The notes under the pieces were generated by a model. The model searched no databases. It saw only the letters and a list, made by a program, of their open reading frames with translations, and was not told the DNA's origin. From Mesopusillimonas faecipullorum (lineage in GTDB: Bacteria > Pseudomonadota > Gammaproteobacteria > Burkholderiales > Burkholderiaceae_B), in contig NZ_JACDXW010000010.1 of assembly GCF_020539505.1 (NCBI RefSeq), positions 1 to 42,546 on the forward strand: a DNA stretch of 42,546 nt, given 5' to 3'. This document shows, piece by piece, positions 13,670-21,847 of the stretch. A program made the translations under genes and the position numbers. Every line of letters begins with the position of its first letter. Position 1 is the first letter of the stretch.

Positions 13670-14524
13670 ATGAAGAAAGGCGTTCAAAACAAAGGCAAGG
13701 AAGTTGAACCTGAACTGGACGATGATGCACAGCGTAAACCGCGTGGCATTCAGTCTGTGGTGATCGGTTTTCAAATACTGGATTGCCTCGCTCAGGCCCA
13801 GACGGCGCTTAGTCTGAAAGAGCTTGGGCAGGCGGTGGGCATGCCGCCAAGCAAGCTGCGGTTTTACTTGGTCAGCTTTCTTGAGCTGGGCTTGGTGAAG
13901 CAACACGGTGAATACGGGCGATACGACTTAGGCCCTGCGGCACTCAAGCTGGGCTTGTCGGCGCTGGAAAAAATAGATGTGGTGCGCCTTGTCGGGGCAG
14001 AGCTACCCTTGTTGGCCGAAAAACTGGGTTATACGGCTGCGCTCTCAGTGTGGGGTTCGCATGGCCCGACCGTGGTCGATAGGGTGGATGGCCGCAACCG
14101 CACTGTGTTGGAGATTCGAGTCGGCAGTGTCCTGCCTTTAACCCATTCGGCCACAGGCTTGGTATACGCGGCATGGATGCCGCGCACCACGACAGCGGGC
14201 ATGATGAGAAAAGAAAAACGCGAGTGGAAGGAACAAGCGGCAAACGCTGCTTCTGAAAGCGACCTTGAGGCGCAGCTGAAGTCCATTCGCGCCACCCGCT
14301 TGGCATGCGCTGCTGGTTCGCTGCTGGCGGGCTTTAGCGCTATTGCTTCGCCGGTGCTGGATCGTGCGGGCTTACCGGCAGCCGTGATATCGGTAGTGGG
14401 TGCCATGGGGAAAATGTCCGATGACCCCAACGGCGCCCCCGCCCAGGCCTTGCTAGAACTCACCACGAGGCTCAGCCAGCAAATAGGCTGGCGTGATCCG
14501 AATCAAGCGCAGCAGGAGCGATGA
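13670..14524 (+). CDS. IclR-family transcriptional regulator
   Basis: 284 residues. The winged helix-turn-helix lies at about residues 27-90 (IQSVVIGFQILDCLAQ, then LSLKELGQAVGMPPSKL). The C-terminal effector-binding domain contains LGYTAALSVWGSHGPTVVDR and LPLTHSATGLVYAAW, typical of the family. It has a charged N-terminal extension of about 25 residues. ATG 13670 follows AAGGGGG. It reads away from the VanA-like oxygenase, so local control of that gene is the simplest role. Its stop codon overlaps the following DinB-fold gene, so the two are co-translated. Confidence 0.9.
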   Translation: MKKGVQNKGKEVEPELDDDAQRKPRGIQSVVIGFQILDCLAQAQTALSLKELGQAVGMPPSKLRFYLVSFLELGLVKQHGEYGRYDLGPAALKLGLSALEKIDVVRLVGAELPLLAEKLGYTAALSVWGSHGPTVVDRVDGRNRTVLEIRVGSVLPLTHSATGLVYAAWMPRTTTAGMMRKEKREWKEQAANAASESDLEAQLKSIRATRLACAAGSLLAGFSAIASPVLDRAGLPAAVISVVGAMGKMSDDPNGAPAQALLELTTRLSQQIGWRDPNQAQQER

Positions 14525-15081
14525 TGACGGCCTCAGAAGATATCTTGGCCACTGATGACAGCTGGTTCCTGATGATGGCACGCTACAACCGCTGGATGAA
14601 CGAAAAGCTCTACGCGATTGCTGCCGGCTTGGATGAGCAGGCTTTAAGGTGTGACAGAGGCGCCTACTTTGGGTCTATTCTGGGCACCTTGAACCATGTG
14701 ATGACTGGCGATGTATTGTGGCTTAAGCGTTTTGCCGGCCACGAGGCACTGGCACAGCCGTTGGCGTTATTACAAGAGGTGCGAGCCCCATCGCGCTTGA
14801 ACGACGAATTGTTCGACGACCTGCCAAGCTTGTGGCAGTACCGCCGTCGGCTAGACGCCGCGCTTATCGAAATGGCCGAAATCGTAGGTGGATTACCGCC
14901 CGACACCGTGCTCAGTTATTGCAGCATGAAAGGTATGCCGGTACGCCGCAGTCTGCAGGCGCTGGCGATACATCTGTTCAACCACCAGACGCATCATCGT
15001 GGGCAGGCGACCACCTTGCTAAAGCAGGCCGGCATAGACCCTGGCGAGACAGACTTGCTGATGCTGATTCCCGAGCTGTAG
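14521..15081 (+). CDS. DinB-superfamily protein
   Basis: 186 residues, a four-helix-bundle protein of the DinB/YfiT group. Candidate metal ligands are H59 in LNHVMTGDVLWLKR and the histidines of LFNHQTHHRGQ, the DinB-type triad. It begins in the iclR stop codon (ATGATGA), and ATG 14524 is an alternative start. The family is broad. Most members have no known reaction, and some relatives are thiol-dependent transferases or isomerases such as actinobacterial maleylpyruvate isomerase. A role in the nearby aromatic pathways is only a possibility. Confidence 0.85.
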   Translation: MMTASEDILATDDSWFLMMARYNRWMNEKLYAIAAGLDEQALRCDRGAYFGSILGTLNHVMTGDVLWLKRFAGHEALAQPLALLQEVRAPSRLNDELFDDLPSLWQYRRRLDAALIEMAEIVGGLPPDTVLSYCSMKGMPVRRSLQALAIHLFNHQTHHRGQATTLLKQAGIDPGETDLLMLIPEL

Positions 15082-15089
15082 CCTGGGCT

Positions 15090-15635
15090 TCAGCTGGTGT
15101 ACAGCTTGCCTAACTGACGGGTAGAGGGCACGCGCAGATTCTCGGATTGCATCAGCTTTTGCTCGTAGGTGACCAAGTTGCCGGCAATCTGCTCAAGAAC
15201 CAAACGGGCCGCCTGGATGTCCTCTTCGTTCAGGCCTTCTACGGCAGCGGCGTTGATCTCTTCGGCCAGGGGTTGAAGCTTGTCTTCCAGCTTGCGGCCC
15301 CTGGGTGTCAAAAAAATATACACGTTCTTCTTGTTGCCGTTCATCTGCTTGCGCCGCACGTAACCCAGGGTTTCCATGGCATTGATGGCCGTGAAGGTGG
15401 TGGGTGTGGTCATACCGCTGCGGTCGGCCAGTTCTCGTTGGGTCAGGCCGTCTTTTTCCCAGAGTATGCGCAGGAAAGACCAGTGGCCAAACGAGACATT
15501 GTGTTCGATCAGACGGATCTGCAGGGCGCGCACCATGGCGCGCCAGGCGTTCTTGACGAGGTGAGCCAAACGGTCTTGGTGCTGCTGGTTTTCTGCGTGA
15601 GACGTATCGGGGGTCTTGGAAGCGGCGGTTGTCAT
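15090..15635 (-). CDS. MarR-family transcriptional regulator
   Basis: 181 residues from ATG 15635. A longer in-frame start at 15722 would run into the preceding dehydrogenase gene and gives a basic, low-complexity leader, so I rejected it. The winged helix is clear: LTQRELADRSGMTTPTTF (recognition helix) and the wing RRKQMNGNKKNVYIFLT. It ends 8 bases from the converging DinB-fold gene. It lies 22 bases downstream of the Gfo/Idh/MocA gene in the same direction. The pair of perfect palindromes upstream of that gene (16904-16950) is the likely operator, which would make it the repressor of the phthalate-type genes and of itself. Confidence 0.9.
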   Translation of the reverse strand: MTTAASKTPDTSHAENQQHQDRLAHLVKNAWRAMVRALQIRLIEHNVSFGHWSFLRILWEKDGLTQRELADRSGMTTPTTFTAINAMETLGYVRRKQMNGNKKNVYIFLTPRGRKLEDKLQPLAEEINAAAVEGLNEEDIQAARLVLEQIAGNLVTYEQKLMQSENLRVPSTRQLGKLYTS

Positions 15636-15657
15636 GGCGTAAAGGTTGGCAAAGGCC

Positions 15658-16857
15658 CTAGGCCTGGGGCGCAAGGTGCGCGGCGACTTGGTGGTGCAGA
15701 GGGATGTCGCCACGCTGAGCATTGGAAGCCAGCATGGCCAGGCATACCTCTACGGTTGCGCGCGCCCATTGGGCGCTGTGTACCGGAGCCCGGCCCTCGC
15801 GCACGCAAGACCAAAGTTCGTCTATGACCTCGACACGCGGGATTTCGCTTAGCGGTGTCGCCACGAAGTAACGCTCGTCGCCGGTGTAGACCATGAGGCC
15901 GTCTGGGGTTAGCCGCAGGTCGGCTTGCTGAGCCGAAACGAGTATATAGCCGAAGTGCTGATGATGCTGCGGCGGCGTGGCGGCTGGCGCTTGATAGTCG
16001 GTGCCGCCGTAATTGCGACTGGCCTTGAGCTTGGCCTCTTGTGCCTCGTTGGTTTGCGCCAAGCGCAAGCGCGTATTTTTGTGGGTGCCCGCCGCTTTGC
16101 GCTGGCCCATTTCGCCTATGTCTTCCATCAGCTCGTCGCTGTCGTAGTGGGCGTAACCGCTGTAGTTCAGGGTGGCAAACGCCCCGTTGGTGAAGCTGAG
16201 CAAAGCCGCATAGGCTCCTTCAGTGGGGCGGCTTGCGTCCCATTGGCCGGTGTGTGCGCGCACGCTGCTGGCCAATCCGCCCAGCAATAAACGCACGATA
16301 TCCACCTGATGGGCGGCTTGGCTGAAAACCACGCCCCCTCCTTGTGCGGTGTCGAGTTCTTCTGGTCGTCGGGGGCGGTAAAGAAAATCGGTGAAATTCA
16401 AAGCGCTGACCATACGCACGGGGCCGAATTGGCCGCTATGCAGCAGACGTGCGGCATGCAGCACCGGGCCATTGAAACTGTGGGAATGGCCCACGATGAG
16501 AGGCACTCCGGTTTGCGCGACGATATCCACGATTTGTGAGCACTGCGCCAGCGTAATGGCCATGGGCTTTTCTACCAGCACGGCCTTGCCTGCCTGGGCT
16601 GCCAGGGCGACGTGCTCGGCATGAAACTGATGCGGCGACGCAATATAGATCGCTTCTACATCAGGGTCGGCACACAGTTCAGCGACGTCTTCATACACAG
16701 GCGCCTGGAAGTCTTGTGCAAAGCGCGCGCGTACAGACGCCAGCGGGTCGCAAGCGGCCGCCAGGCGGATGCGGCGGTCGGCCTGAAAGGTGGGCAGCAT
16801 CAAGGTGAAGGCTCGGCCCAGGCCGACGATGCCGAGTCCGATGGCGCGCTGTGTCAT
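15658..16857 (-). CDS. Gfo/Idh/MocA oxidoreductase, probable phthalate dihydrodiol dehydrogenase
   Basis: 399 residues. The N-terminal Rossmann motif is GIVGLGRA (9-16) and the family's EKP motif is at residues 96-98. The C-terminal substrate domain includes GGGVVFSQAAHQVDIVR, with a likely catalytic histidine. The Gfo/Idh/MocA family includes 4,5-dihydro-4,5-dihydroxyphthalate dehydrogenase (Pht4/OphB). The divergent neighbours are a phthalate-dioxygenase-type Rieske protein and a dihydroxyphthalate decarboxylase, so this is the best reading. The reaction would be NAD-linked rearomatisation of the cis-dihydrodiol. A sugar or inositol dehydrogenase is the fallback if the neighbours mislead. 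Confidence 0.82.
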   Translation of the reverse strand: MTQRAIGLGIVGLGRAFTLMLPTFQADRRIRLAAACDPLASVRARFAQDFQAPVYEDVAELCADPDVEAIYIASPHQFHAEHVALAAQAGKAVLVEKPMAITLAQCSQIVDIVAQTGVPLIVGHSHSFNGPVLHAARLLHSGQFGPVRMVSALNFTDFLYRPRRPEELDTAQGGGVVFSQAAHQVDIVRLLLGGLASSVRAHTGQWDASRPTEGAYAALLSFTNGAFATLNYSGYAHYDSDELMEDIGEMGQRKAAGTHKNTRLRLAQTNEAQEAKLKASRNYGGTDYQAPAATPPQHHQHFGYILVSAQQADLRLTPDGLMVYTGDERYFVATPLSEIPRVEVIDELWSCVREGRAPVHSAQWARATVEVCLAMLASNAQRGDIPLHHQVAAHLAPQA

Positions 16858-16903
16858 GTTTGGCTTCTGCCTTTAAGGGTCATGGATAGTCTCTATTGCA
16901 TAG

Positions 16904-16950
16904 ATATTAGATATCTAATATTATTTTGGCAACTGCATTAGATATCTAAT
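16904..16950. promoter_or_regulatory. Twin-palindrome operator and minus-strand promoter
   Basis: ATTAGATATCTAAT occurs twice as a perfect palindrome, at 16906-16919 and 16937-16950, with centres 31 bp apart (three helix turns). The first copy extends to an 18-bp perfect palindrome (16904-16921). On the minus strand TTGCCA (16927-16932) and TAATAT (16904-16909) form a -35/-10 pair with a 17-bp spacer, so the operator covers the dehydrogenase promoter. A MarR-family repressor is encoded downstream at 15090-15635. Confidence 0.8.
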
Positions 16951-16995
16951 CATAAACGCAGGCCTCCTAAACAGCGCCATCCAAGGAAAATTCTC

Positions 16996-18327
16996 ATGTT
17001 GACCCGTGAAGAAAACGAACTGCTGACTCGCGTCGTAGGTGATGCCCCCATGGGCCAGATCATGCGTCGTCATTGGCAACCTATCTGTTTGCTCGAAGAA
17101 GTGCCGGATCCAGACGGCACGCCTGTACAGGCTCGCGTCATGGGCGAAGATCTGGTCGTATTCCGGGACACCGACGGCAACGTCGGCGTTATGGACGAGT
17201 ACTGTCCGCACCGTGGCGCGTCGTTGGTATTGGGGCGCAACGAAGAGGGTGGTCTGCGCTGCCTGTACCACGGCTGGAAGATGGACGTGCGCGGGCGCAT
17301 TACCGAAATGGTGTCCGAGCCGCCCAACAGCCGCATGATGGATGCCATCAAGCACAAGGCTTACCCCGTCAAAGAGTGGGCCGGTTTCATCTGGGCCTAT
17401 ATGGGCCCGGAAAACGACGTACCCGAATTCCAGCCACCGGCTTGGGCGCCTACGGCAGACGTCAAACTGGCGGTGGCAAAGGTGCTTTTACCCTGCAACT
17501 GGGCGCAGGTACTCGAAGGCGCCATCGACTCCGCGCATAGTTCCAGCCTGCACTCTTCCGACATGGTGCCTGCCGAAGTCAATAGTGCCAAGGCCACCGG
17601 CAGCGTGTGGCTGCGTCCTTCTACCGACAAGGCGCCTCGTATGCAGGTCGAGCGCACTTCGTATGGCTTTCGCTACGCTGCCATCCGAATTCCCACCTAT
17701 GGGGCCGACGTTAACGATTATGTCCGCTCCACTGTGTTCGTCGCACCCGCCACGGCGTTGATTCCCCCCAATAATCTGTACAACGTTGCCAATATCAACG
17801 TCCCTATCGATGACGAGAACACGGCGTTCTATTTCATTGCTTGGGGTCACCCCGACAACGTGCCCAGCACGCAAGACTGGCGTGTTTTCTTGCGCCAAAC
17901 CGTGGGGGTGGATCTGGACGAGCGCTACCGCCCACTGCGCAATAAAGAAAACCGCTTTTGGCAAGACAGGGAGGCAATGAAGGCGGGCAACTTCACCGGT
18001 ATTACCGGCTTTCCCAACCAAGACGTTGCCATGTGGGTCACCATGGGCCCTATTGCCAACCGCTCGCGCGACAAACTGGGTTCAAGCGATATGGCGGTGG
18101 TGGCGTTTCGTAAACGCATGCTGGCGGCTATCCGCGAGTTTGAAGAACAAGGCACGGCTATTGGCACATTAGATCAGGCCATACCCCGCGATGTTTGCGC
18201 GTTCCAGGCTATGGTGGCCAAAAGCGCAGACTGGCGTGAGCACCCCGTGCGGTACGTTTGGGAAGCCGTCGAGGAAGTGAATGATGCGAGTGTCGCACCC
18301 AGTTACGCTGTGGGTAAAGACGCCTGA
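16996..18327 (+). CDS. Phthalate 4,5-dioxygenase-type Rieske oxygenase
   Basis: 443 residues. The opening MLTREENELLTRV, the PMGQIMRRHWQP block and the overall length match the phthalate dioxygenase oxygenase component (Pht3/OphA2). Rieske ligands are C70, H72, C89 and H92. The iron site is seen in LEGAIDSAHSSSLH with D178, H181 and H186. The block NQDVAMW then MGPIANRSRDKLGSSD is typical of this subgroup. ATG 16996 follows AAGGA. The expected step is cis-dihydroxylation of phthalate at positions 4 and 5. The usual PDR-type reductase is not next to it. Other members act on phenoxybenzoates and related acids, so the substrate is inferred from the neighbours. Confidence 0.87.
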   Translation: MLTREENELLTRVVGDAPMGQIMRRHWQPICLLEEVPDPDGTPVQARVMGEDLVVFRDTDGNVGVMDEYCPHRGASLVLGRNEEGGLRCLYHGWKMDVRGRITEMVSEPPNSRMMDAIKHKAYPVKEWAGFIWAYMGPENDVPEFQPPAWAPTADVKLAVAKVLLPCNWAQVLEGAIDSAHSSSLHSSDMVPAEVNSAKATGSVWLRPSTDKAPRMQVERTSYGFRYAAIRIPTYGADVNDYVRSTVFVAPATALIPPNNLYNVANINVPIDDENTAFYFIAWGHPDNVPSTQDWRVFLRQTVGVDLDERYRPLRNKENRFWQDREAMKAGNFTGITGFPNQDVAMWVTMGPIANRSRDKLGSSDMAVVAFRKRMLAAIREFEEQGTAIGTLDQAIPRDVCAFQAMVAKSADWREHPVRYVWEAVEEVNDASVAPSYAVGKDA

Positions 18328-18363
18328 ATACGGTTTGAAGACAAGTTCTCCATAAGGAATCAA

Positions 18364-19350
18364 ATGGCCAAGTTGCAGCTTTCCATCGCCATGGGCGATT
18401 ACGACCGCACCCGCGCTTTGCTGGACGGGCACGTTCAGATCGATGGCGTCGACCCGGTGTACATGACGCTTTCCCCCGAAGAAACTTTCTTTCGGGCTTT
18501 TCGCCACACCGAGTTCGACATTTCGGAACTCTCCTTCTCTAGTCATCTGGTCAAGGTCTCGCAGGGTCGCAACGATTACACGGCTATCCCCGTGTTTCTG
18601 TCTCGGGCGTTTCGGCATACGTCTATCTATGTGCGTACCGATCGCATCAAGCGGCCTGAAGACTTGAAAGGTAAGCGCATAGGCGTGCCCGAATACCAAC
18701 TGACCGCCATCGTGTGGGCGCGAGCCGTGCTGCAAGATGATTATGGGGTCGCCGCTTCCGATGTCACCTGGGTGCGCGGTGGCATCGACGAGCCCGACCG
18801 TGTTGAAAAAATCGGACTGGATCTGCCCGGTATCAAACTGGAAAATGCGCCGCCTGGCCGAACCATTTCGGACATGTTGAACGATGGTGAACTGGACGCC
18901 TTCATTGCGCCCCGCCCACCCGGTGGCCTTGCTCGTCAGAATCCCGACATCGGCTGGCTGTTTCCTGACCCTACTGTGACAGCCAAGCAGTATTACGAGC
19001 GCACCCGTATTTTCCCCATCATGCACGTGGTGGGTATACGCAATGCCTTGCTGGAACAGCACCCTTGGCTGGCAGCAGCGGTATTCAAGGCTTTCTCGGC
19101 TTCCAAAGCCTATGCGCTCGATCGCTTGTCAGATACCTCGGCAACCAAGGTCACCCTGCCTTTTGTCGAAGAGCAACTGAAGGCCGCCAAAGCCTTGATG
19201 GGTGACGATTTCTGGTCGTATGGGGTGAAAGCCAACCTGCCTACGCTGGAAACCTTTCTGCGCCATCATCATGGCCAAGGCTTGTCTAAGCGTTTGGTGA
19301 CCGTAGAGGAGCTCTTCCATCCCTCTACTTTTGAAACTGCCGTTATTTAA
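18364..19350 (+). CDS. 4,5-dihydroxyphthalate decarboxylase-like protein
   Basis: 328 residues. It has the fold of periplasmic substrate-binding proteins but no signal peptide, as in 4,5-dihydroxyphthalate decarboxylase (Pht5/OphC). Recognisable blocks are AMGDYDRTRALLDG, FDISELSFSSHLV, FLSRAFRHTSIYVR and LKGKRIGVPEY. It follows the Rieske gene by 36 bases with AAGGAA before ATG 18364. The reaction would yield protocatechuate from 4,5-dihydroxyphthalate, completing a three-step route with the dehydrogenase and the oxygenase. Confidence 0.87.
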   Translation: MAKLQLSIAMGDYDRTRALLDGHVQIDGVDPVYMTLSPEETFFRAFRHTEFDISELSFSSHLVKVSQGRNDYTAIPVFLSRAFRHTSIYVRTDRIKRPEDLKGKRIGVPEYQLTAIVWARAVLQDDYGVAASDVTWVRGGIDEPDRVEKIGLDLPGIKLENAPPGRTISDMLNDGELDAFIAPRPPGGLARQNPDIGWLFPDPTVTAKQYYERTRIFPIMHVVGIRNALLEQHPWLAAAVFKAFSASKAYALDRLSDTSATKVTLPFVEEQLKAAKALMGDDFWSYGVKANLPTLETFLRHHHGQGLSKRLVTVEELFHPSTFETAVI

Positions 19351-19361
19351 ACGCCAAAGCT

Positions 19362-19396
19362 TGCGCCGAGCCGGCCCTGTGGGTGGGTTCGGCGCA
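19362..19396. terminator. Hairpin between converging operons
   Basis: TGCGCCGAGCC (19362-19372) pairs with GGTTCGGCGCA (19386-19396) with one wobble. It lies between the decarboxylase stop and the converging livF stop. No T-run follows on either strand, so it may be an mRNA end protector more than a true terminator. Confidence 0.45.
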
Positions 19397-19452
19397 GGGG
19401 GCACGCGCAAGGCCTAGCGGGGGCGGCGGTTTGCAGCTGCTGTACCGCCGGC

Positions 19453-20154
19453 TTACAGACTCATGTACTGCTGCACTTGTTCCATATTGGCTTTAAGCGC
19501 GGCAGAATCGCCATCCCATACGGTTTTGCCGCGTTCCAGTACGTAATGGTGGTCGCATAAGTCCATCAGCACAGGCAGGTTCTTATCCACGATAAGAATG
19601 GATTGCGACAGGTCGCGCAAGCGCCTGACCGTGGCCCAGATTTCCTCGCGTATCAGGGGCGCCAGACCTTCCGTGGCCTCATCAAGAATCAGCAGTTTGG
19701 GGTGGGTCATCAAGGCCCGGCCTATGGCCAGCATTTGCTGCTCGCCGCCGGAAAGCTGGCTGCCCAGGTTGTCGCTTCTTTCTTCCAAACGCGGGAACAA
19801 CTCGTAAATGGCTTCCAGCGTCCAGGGGCCATTACCCCTGGCGGTGGCAATCAGGTTTTCGCGTACTGACAATGTTGAGAAGATCTGGCGGCCTTCGGGC
19901 ACCAAGCCTATGCCCAGGCTAGCCACACGGTAGGTGCGCTGATGCCCCAAGCGATGGCCATCGAAGACGATGCTGCCGCCTTGCAAGGGCAACATACCCA
20001 TGATGGTACGAATGGTGGTAGAGCGGCCCATGCCGTTGCGCCCCAGGAGGCTGACCGCTTGACCGCGCTGAATCTGCAGGCTGACACCGAACAAGGCGGG
20101 CGCGGCCCCGTAGGAAGTGTGTATGTCTTGGACGCTGAGCAAAGGCGAGTTCAT
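19453..20154 (-). CDS. livF: Liv-type ABC transporter ATPase (LivF-like)
   Basis: 233 residues, the usual LivF size. Signature LSGGEQQMLAIGRAL and Walker B LLILDEATEGLAP are intact. The Walker A reads GRNGMGRST, with Arg44 where nearly all ABC ATPases have Lys; the codon CGC at 20023-20025 is unambiguous. The switch region is VDKN in place of the usual VEQN. It is the last gene of a seven-gene minus-strand operon and overlaps livG by 4 bases (ATGA). With LivG it would power import of an organic acid, here probably an aromatic one. Confidence 0.93.
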   Translation of the reverse strand: MNSPLLSVQDIHTSYGAAPALFGVSLQIQRGQAVSLLGRNGMGRSTTIRTIMGMLPLQGGSIVFDGHRLGHQRTYRVASLGIGLVPEGRQIFSTLSVRENLIATARGNGPWTLEAIYELFPRLEERSDNLGSQLSGGEQQMLAIGRALMTHPKLLILDEATEGLAPLIREEIWATVRRLRDLSQSILIVDKNLPVLMDLCDHHYVLERGKTVWDGDSAALKANMEQVQQYMSL

Positions 20155-20888
20155 GCGTCCCCCAGATAAGCTTGCTTGACCTCGTGGCTGGCGCGTATTT
20201 CGTCGGGTGTGCCACTTGCGATGATCTTGCCGCCCACCAGCACGCTGATGCGGTCGGCCAGTGCAAAAACAGCCTGCATATCGTGTTCGATGAGCAGCAT
20301 GGGAAAGCTGTGGCGTAGCCCCGCCAATAAATAGACGGCCTGCGCGCTTTCCGTGTGACTCAGTCCGGCCAGAGGTTCATCCAGCAATAAGATGCTAGGT
20401 GTGGTGGCCAGGCCCATGGCCAACTCTAGTTGACGCAAGGTGCCGTAGCCCAGGCTGGCGGCGCTTTGTTCTTCATGCAGGCCAAAGCGCTGCAAGGTTT
20501 CGTCGGCTTGTTTCAGCGTCTCGGGTCGACGAAAAGGGCGCCACAACGAGGCGCGCCCCGCCTTGGCATTCAGCGCAATGGCCACGTTTTCGTGGGTGGT
20601 GAGCGAACGAAACACGCTGCCGGTTTGAAAGGTGCGGGCCAGGCCGGCACGGGCGCGACGCTGGGCAGACCAATGGGTTACGTCCTGCCCTTGTATGAGC
20701 ACTTGGCCGGCATCGGGTTTGAGTTGGCCCGCGATCTGCGCCATGAGTGTGGTCTTACCGGCGCCGTTGGGGCCGATCAGGGCGTGGATTTCGCCGGTGC
20801 GTACTTCCAGGCTGACGTCCTGGGTAACGTGCAGCGCGCCGTAGCGCTTGTCCAGGCCTTTAAGTTGCAGTGCCGCAGTGTGAGTCAT
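20151..20888 (-). CDS. livG: Liv-type ABC transporter ATPase (LivG-like)
   Basis: 245 residues. Walker A GPNGAGKTT, signature LGYGTLRQLELA and Walker B ILLLDEPLAGL are all present, and the H-loop reads LLIEHDM. FQTGSVFRSLTTHENV is the LivG-type segment after the Q-loop. It overlaps livM upstream and livF downstream by 4 bases each, so the ATPases and permease are translated together. Confidence 0.94.
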   Translation of the reverse strand: MTHTAALQLKGLDKRYGALHVTQDVSLEVRTGEIHALIGPNGAGKTTLMAQIAGQLKPDAGQVLIQGQDVTHWSAQRRARAGLARTFQTGSVFRSLTTHENVAIALNAKAGRASLWRPFRRPETLKQADETLQRFGLHEEQSAASLGYGTLRQLELAMGLATTPSILLLDEPLAGLSHTESAQAVYLLAGLRHSFPMLLIEHDMQAVFALADRISVLVGGKIIASGTPDEIRASHEVKQAYLGDA

Positions 20889-21847
20889 GATGCTTTTCCT
20901 TGCTCACCAGGCGTGGCCGCCTTTTTGAGCGCCCCCAGATTCTCTGGCCAAAGCACCCGCGCCAGCACGAGTGCGCCCAGCACCAAAGGCCAATGATCGG
21001 TGTAGCGTGCTACCCCCTCTTGTATTCCCACCACCGCCACCGCAGCCAGAAACAAGCCGCTGCGTGTTTTGCCGCCGCCCAGCAGTACCAGAATGATGAG
21101 CTCGCCGGACATATACCAGCTACCTAGCTGGGGGCTGGTGAAGCGTGTGAGTTGTGCGAACAGCGCCCCGCCTATGCCGGTGAAAACGGCGGAAATAAGA
21201 AACGCCCATACCTTGACGCCGTAAGGGCTGATGCCCAGGCTGGCGACGCGTCGGCCATCGTCGCGTACAGCAAGCATGAGAGCGCCCATTTCGGAGCGGC
21301 GAATGCGATGGGCCACGTACAGGCCCAAGGCCAAGATAACGATGATGGCCAACAGCAGTTTCACATCGGTGTTCAAGGTGATCAGGCCCAGTACGCTGGG
21401 GCGACTGCTGACGGCAAAACCGTCGTCGCCGCCCAGTGATCGCAGGCTTTGAAAACCGTAATAGGCCATCTGTGCGATGGCCAGGGTGGCCATCAGCTGA
21501 TACAAGCCTTGGGTACGTAGAATCAGGGCGCCCATCAAGCTGCCGAAGGCTGCGCAGGCCACTGCCACGCAGGCCAGCATCAGAATCAAGTCGTGCTGCC
21601 CCTGCAGCGAGAACAGACCCGCGATGTAGGCGCCGGTGGCCATGAAGGCCGCATGCCCCAAGCTGATGACGCCGGCTTGCGCCACCAGTAATTGCAGGCC
21701 CAGCGCAATCAACCAGAAAATCAGCACTTTACCCAGCAGTTTGAGCTGGTAGACGTCGAGTACGCCTACCGCCAAGAGGGCGCCTAGCAATATCAGCCCT
21801 ACGACCCAGGCGTCTAGCCCCACCTTGTTCGATGATGCGAGTTTCAT
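20885..21847 (-). CDS. livM: Liv-type ABC transporter permease (LivM-like)
   Basis: 320 residues from ATG 21847, which overlaps the livH stop (ATGA). An upstream in-frame start at 22009 adds a basic, arginine-rich stretch inside livH and is not credible. About eight to nine hydrophobic segments are visible. LVAQAGVISLGHAAFMATGAY is the LivM family block, and GIGGALFAQLTRFTSP comes near the end. It is one of two membrane subunits of the importer. Confidence 0.93.
   Translation of the reverse strand: MKLASSNKVGLDAWVVGLILLGALLAVGVLDVYQLKLLGKVLIFWLIALGLQLLVAQAGVISLGHAAFMATGAYIAGLFSLQGQHDLILMLACVAVACAAFGSLMGALILRTQGLYQLMATLAIAQMAYYGFQSLRSLGGDDGFAVSSRPSVLGLITLNTDVKLLLAIIVILALGLYVAHRIRRSEMGALMLAVRDDGRRVASLGISPYGVKVWAFLISAVFTGIGGALFAQLTRFTSPQLGSWYMSGELIILVLLGGGKTRSGLFLAAVAVVGIQEGVARYTDHWPLVLGALVLARVLWPENLGALKKAATPGEQGKAS

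Noticed and set aside
15636-15722. Longer N-terminus for the first MarR protein
   Set aside because: It overlaps the upstream dehydrogenase by 65 bases and adds a basic tail not seen in MarR proteins.
18364-19350. Transporter binding protein instead of decarboxylase
   Set aside because: The fold is that of a binding protein, but there is no signal peptide, and the blocks and neighbours match dihydroxyphthalate decarboxylase.
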